Positions 62,174-64,000 of a stretch of 64,000 nucleotides of DNA are shown here, in pieces. A program made the position numbers and the translations under genes. How positions within the stretch are numbered: the stretch's first letter is position 1; every line of letters starts with the position of its first letter. The notes beneath the pieces were generated by a model, which made no database searches, was not told the DNA's origin, and saw nothing but the letters and a program-made list of their open reading frames with translations. Source of the DNA: Chitinispirillales bacterium (GTDB lineage Bacteria > Fibrobacterota > Chitinivibrionia > Chitinivibrionales > Chitinispirillaceae); contig JAIRVB010000044.1 of assembly GCA_031254105.1 (NCBI GenBank), positions 1-64,000 on the forward strand, in the 5' to 3' direction.

Positions 62174-63427
62174 TCAGTCCTGCGCACACCTTAGGGAGCG
62201 ACCGTAGCCCTTGAGGTAGGTGCGCTCATCCACATTCTCGTAGCCCGAAAACATGTTCCAGTAGTACGCACCGCCGCCGCCCTCCGTGGCCGTCCACCAG
62301 CCGCCGTAGCCGCCAACGAGGAAGAACGAGCCATTGGTGAAGCGGTAGCCGCCAGGCAAAGCCGAGAAACCAAATTCATCCGTAACGGCAGGAGTGTCTT
62401 CATCAACCTCCCACCAACCAACGCTTGATTTAAGTTTAGTTCCTGCACCAATCCAAATATTAAAATTAACCCCGTCAAATTCCTTAGTTTCCATCGTTTC
62501 CATCGTACCTCCCACCGCCCGGCCCAAGTCATCCCAATCTTTACGAGTAGGCAAACGCCAACCTTGAGGACACGCTTTCATCGCAGTATTCCAATCGTAC
62601 AATCTTCCATATTTTTCACAATTGGATCTATCATCTTCATAACACCAGCTGTTGCCGGTTTCATAGTTAAGATTCTCCGCCATCCATGTATATTTGCCGA
62701 TTTTCACAGTACGGTATTTCTGACCGTCACGGCTGTCAGTAAAGTAAGAGGAAATCTTCTTAAATCGTTTCTGTTCTTCCGCTAACCGTTTTTGTTCCTG
62801 CGCTAACTCTTTTTTGCTTTTTTGGCGTTTCGTATCAATCTCCTCTACATCTACACTCGCAATGTCAACGCCTATCAGAACTAAATGCCCCTTGCTCTTT
62901 CGGAACGTAACAGGTATTTTTATCTGATGGTCTTTATTTTCAAGCGCAAGCCCTACAAGAACTATCTTGCCCTTACGCTCAACTTTAGCGGCCTTCCGAT
63001 TCACGTTAATATCATCAACTACAAAATCCTTAAAAACTTGTGTAGCATTAGATTTAACATGTTCTCCAATCAATTCCTGTAATTGACCAATAAAAGAGTT
63101 GTTCTCAGACTTGGGCGGCTGTTCTACAAGCGTTTTTACGCCGCCTATAATCAGCTCTTTCATCGCGCCCGCCGCTAACGCACCGGAAAAACCGCTGTTA
63201 CTGCTATTACCTAAAAGCTGTTGGGCAGTCGATACGTAAACAGCATCAACATCAACAAACTTAGAGAACTTTTCCCAATCACGGTTTTCTACCGCGGAAG
63301 ATATAGATTTCAGGGCAAAAGATGGTGTTCCTTTGTAATAGATGTACGAACCTGCAGATAAAACAGTCAATACAATAACAATAACTCCAACTAAAAAAAC
63401 AGACTTCATAGAAACCGTTCTACTCAT
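62174..63427 (-). CDS. Membrane-anchored FISUMP protein, DGR variable target
   Basis: 417 residues. TM anchor at ~8-31 (KSVFLVGVIVIVLTVLSAGS); a DUF2939-like region at ~35-195 (SISSAVENRDWEKFSKFVDV); a charged coiled-coil linker at ~200-228 (KKELAQEQKRLAEEQKRFKK). The FISUMP domain spans ~230-417: YFTDSRDGQKYRTVKIGKYT, WMAENLNYETGNSW, YGRLYDWNTAMKACPQGWRL, WWTATEGGGGAYYW and the end SLRCAQD. FISUMP resembles C-type-lectin/FGE folds. The last ~65 residues are the DGR variable region, with about 18 diversified codons. Likely a surface ligand-binding protein. An AGGAAAG site precedes the ATG. Confidence 0.9.
   Translation of the reverse strand: MSRTVSMKSVFLVGVIVIVLTVLSAGSYIYYKGTPSFALKSISSAVENRDWEKFSKFVDVDAVYVSTAQQLLGNSSNSGFSGALAAGAMKELIIGGVKTLVEQPPKSENNSFIGQLQELIGEHVKSNATQVFKDFVVDDINVNRKAAKVERKGKIVLVGLALENKDHQIKIPVTFRKSKGHLVLIGVDIASVDVEEIDTKRQKSKKELAQEQKRLAEEQKRFKKISSYFTDSRDGQKYRTVKIGKYTWMAENLNYETGNSWCYEDDRSNCEKYGRLYDWNTAMKACPQGWRLPTRKDWDDLGRAVGGTMETMETKEFDGVNFNIWIGAGTKLKSSVGWWEVDEDTPAVTDEFGFSALPGGYRFTNGSFFLVGGYGGWWTATEGGGGAYYWNMFSGYENVDERTYLKGYGRSLRCAQD
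62175..62370 (-). repeat. Variable repeat (VR) of a diversity-generating retroelement
   Basis: 196 nt encoding residues ~353-417 of the FISUMP protein and ending in its stop codon region. Changed codons relative to the template read Y, F, S, F, L, Y, G, G, Y, W, F, Y, D, R, Y, L, Y, R; unchanged codons include the structural WWT, NGSF-type and SLRCAQD positions. Only two substitutions (CGG-to-TGG and the second base of AGC-to-TAC) are not at template adenines. Confidence 0.9.
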
Positions 63428-63661
63428 TGAGAACTTTCCTATTATTTTTTAGAAATAAATAAATTCGGTATTATCTGCAAAGAATCTATCCACTGAAACT
63501 TGCTCATCGTTCCGCTATTTGTTCCGCCTGCAATGCCAATACAGCAATGAGATTTGTGGATGCCACCGGCAGATTCATGCTGACAAACGAAAAAAAAGCG
63601 GCGGGACAAAACCAATTTCAACACCAGCACGATATTTGCCCGCCCACCCCTTAAAAATTTT
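63428..63661. other. Spacer between leuB and the FISUMP gene
   Basis: 234 bp with no supported gene. Contains the presumed FISUMP promoter and the 3' end of the leuB transcript; C/G-rich ccgcccacccctt-type sequence follows the leuB stop. Confidence 0.35.
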
Positions 63662-64000
63662 TTATATCAGAGACGCTACCAAATCCCCAACTTCCTTCGT
63701 CCCCATCCCCATGCGGCCTGCGGAAAGGCTTTTTATTTTGCCGGATGACAACGCGTCATTTACAGCTTTGTCAATCGCCGCGGCAGCAGCAGTTTCTCCC
63801 AATGTGTCAAGCATCATCCCGCCCGCGCAGATAGCGGCTAAGGGGTTAATAATATTCTGACCTGTATACTTCGGAGCGCTTCCGCCGATAGGCTCAAACA
63901 TGGAAACGCCGCTTGGGTTAATGTTGCCGCCCGCCGCGATACCCATTCCGCCCTGAACCATAGCGCCAAGGTCGGTTATTATATCGCCGAAAAGATTTTC
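63662..64000 (-). CDS. leuB: 3-isopropylmalate dehydrogenase, C-terminal part
   Basis: Partial: the frame runs off the window end (113 codons visible). ENLFGDIITDLGAMVQGGMG is the conserved NLFGDILSD-type active-site region; MFEPIGGSAPKYTGQNIINP is the NAD-binding HGSAPDIAGK-type loop, and ICAGGMMLDTLGETAAAAAI follows. It oxidatively decarboxylates isopropylmalate, or methylmalate in the citramalate route. With cimA and ilvE it belongs to branched-chain amino acid synthesis; the DGR block lies between it and cimA. LeuB rather than isocitrate dehydrogenase is inferred from context and loop sequence. Confidence 0.85.
   Translation of the reverse strand, partial: ENLFGDIITDLGAMVQGGMGIAAGGNINPSGVSMFEPIGGSAPKYTGQNIINPLAAICAGGMMLDTLGETAAAAAIDKAVNDALSSGKIKSLSAGRMGMGTKEVGDLVASLI

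Overview
This 64-kb window looks like a chromosomal segment of an anaerobic, flagellated Fibrobacterota-like bacterium, plausibly one of the gut-associated relatives of Fibrobacter. The evidence is a FISUMP (Fibrobacter succinogenes major paralogous) domain protein, pyruvate:ferredoxin oxidoreductase, class I fumarase, citramalate-based isoleucine synthesis, RecBCD, and a flagellar flhA-flhF-flhG-fliA cluster. The assignment is inferred from gene families; no rRNA is present. UGA is used as a normal stop codon.

Layout. 0.1-3.9 kb: defence-like nucleases on the minus strand (a PD-(D/E)XK/TPR protein, a complete DUF1016 nuclease and a DUF1016 remnant). 4.2-16.1 kb: trpB, recC, recB, recD and an HI0933-type flavoprotein in one plus-strand run. 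16.4-21.6 kb: small housekeeping and stress genes (DUF3108, cutA, pirin, NmrA-like, NucS-like, SRPBCC). 21.7-27.6 kb: an accessory stretch with tRNA-Arg(CCU), an XRE regulator, two IS5-type transposase relics, a BspA-like leucine-rich repeat protein, and a nuclease gene broken by one stop codon. 27.6-35.3 kb: HDOD protein and the flagellar cluster. 35.7-40.1 kb: a chemoreceptor, a chemoreceptor remnant and the two fumarase subunits. 40.2-43.4 kb: an accessory operon around an AbiEii-like nucleotidyltransferase. 43.4-48.0 kb: lipid/envelope genes and pcm. 48.1-50.1 kb: an Rpn-type nuclease and decayed genes. 50.4-54.0 kb: nifJ. 54.0-57.3 kb: small accessory genes. 57.4-64 kb: yitT-like, ilvE, cimA and leuB (partial), with an insertion between cimA and leuB.

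The main discovery is in that insertion. The last 196 nt of the FISUMP gene (62175-62370) and a 183-nt non-coding copy 0.3 kb downstream (61677-61859) form a variable-repeat/template-repeat pair of a diversity-generating retroelement (DGR). By my alignment 26 of 28 substitutions fall on template adenines, mostly turning AAC/AAT codons into Tyr, Phe, Leu, Gly, Arg or Asp. Tandem hairpins lie directly after the variable gene and a terminator directly after the template. No reverse transcriptase is in the window, so it must act in trans, lie outside, or be lost. The variable protein is membrane-anchored and carries its hypervariable face at the C-terminus.

Other notable signals are perfect or near-perfect palindromes at the same codon of two divergent DUF1016 paralogues, single-base nonsense lesions in two accessory genes, a truncated HepT next to an intact MNT antitoxin, and dispersed inverted-repeat families at operon borders.
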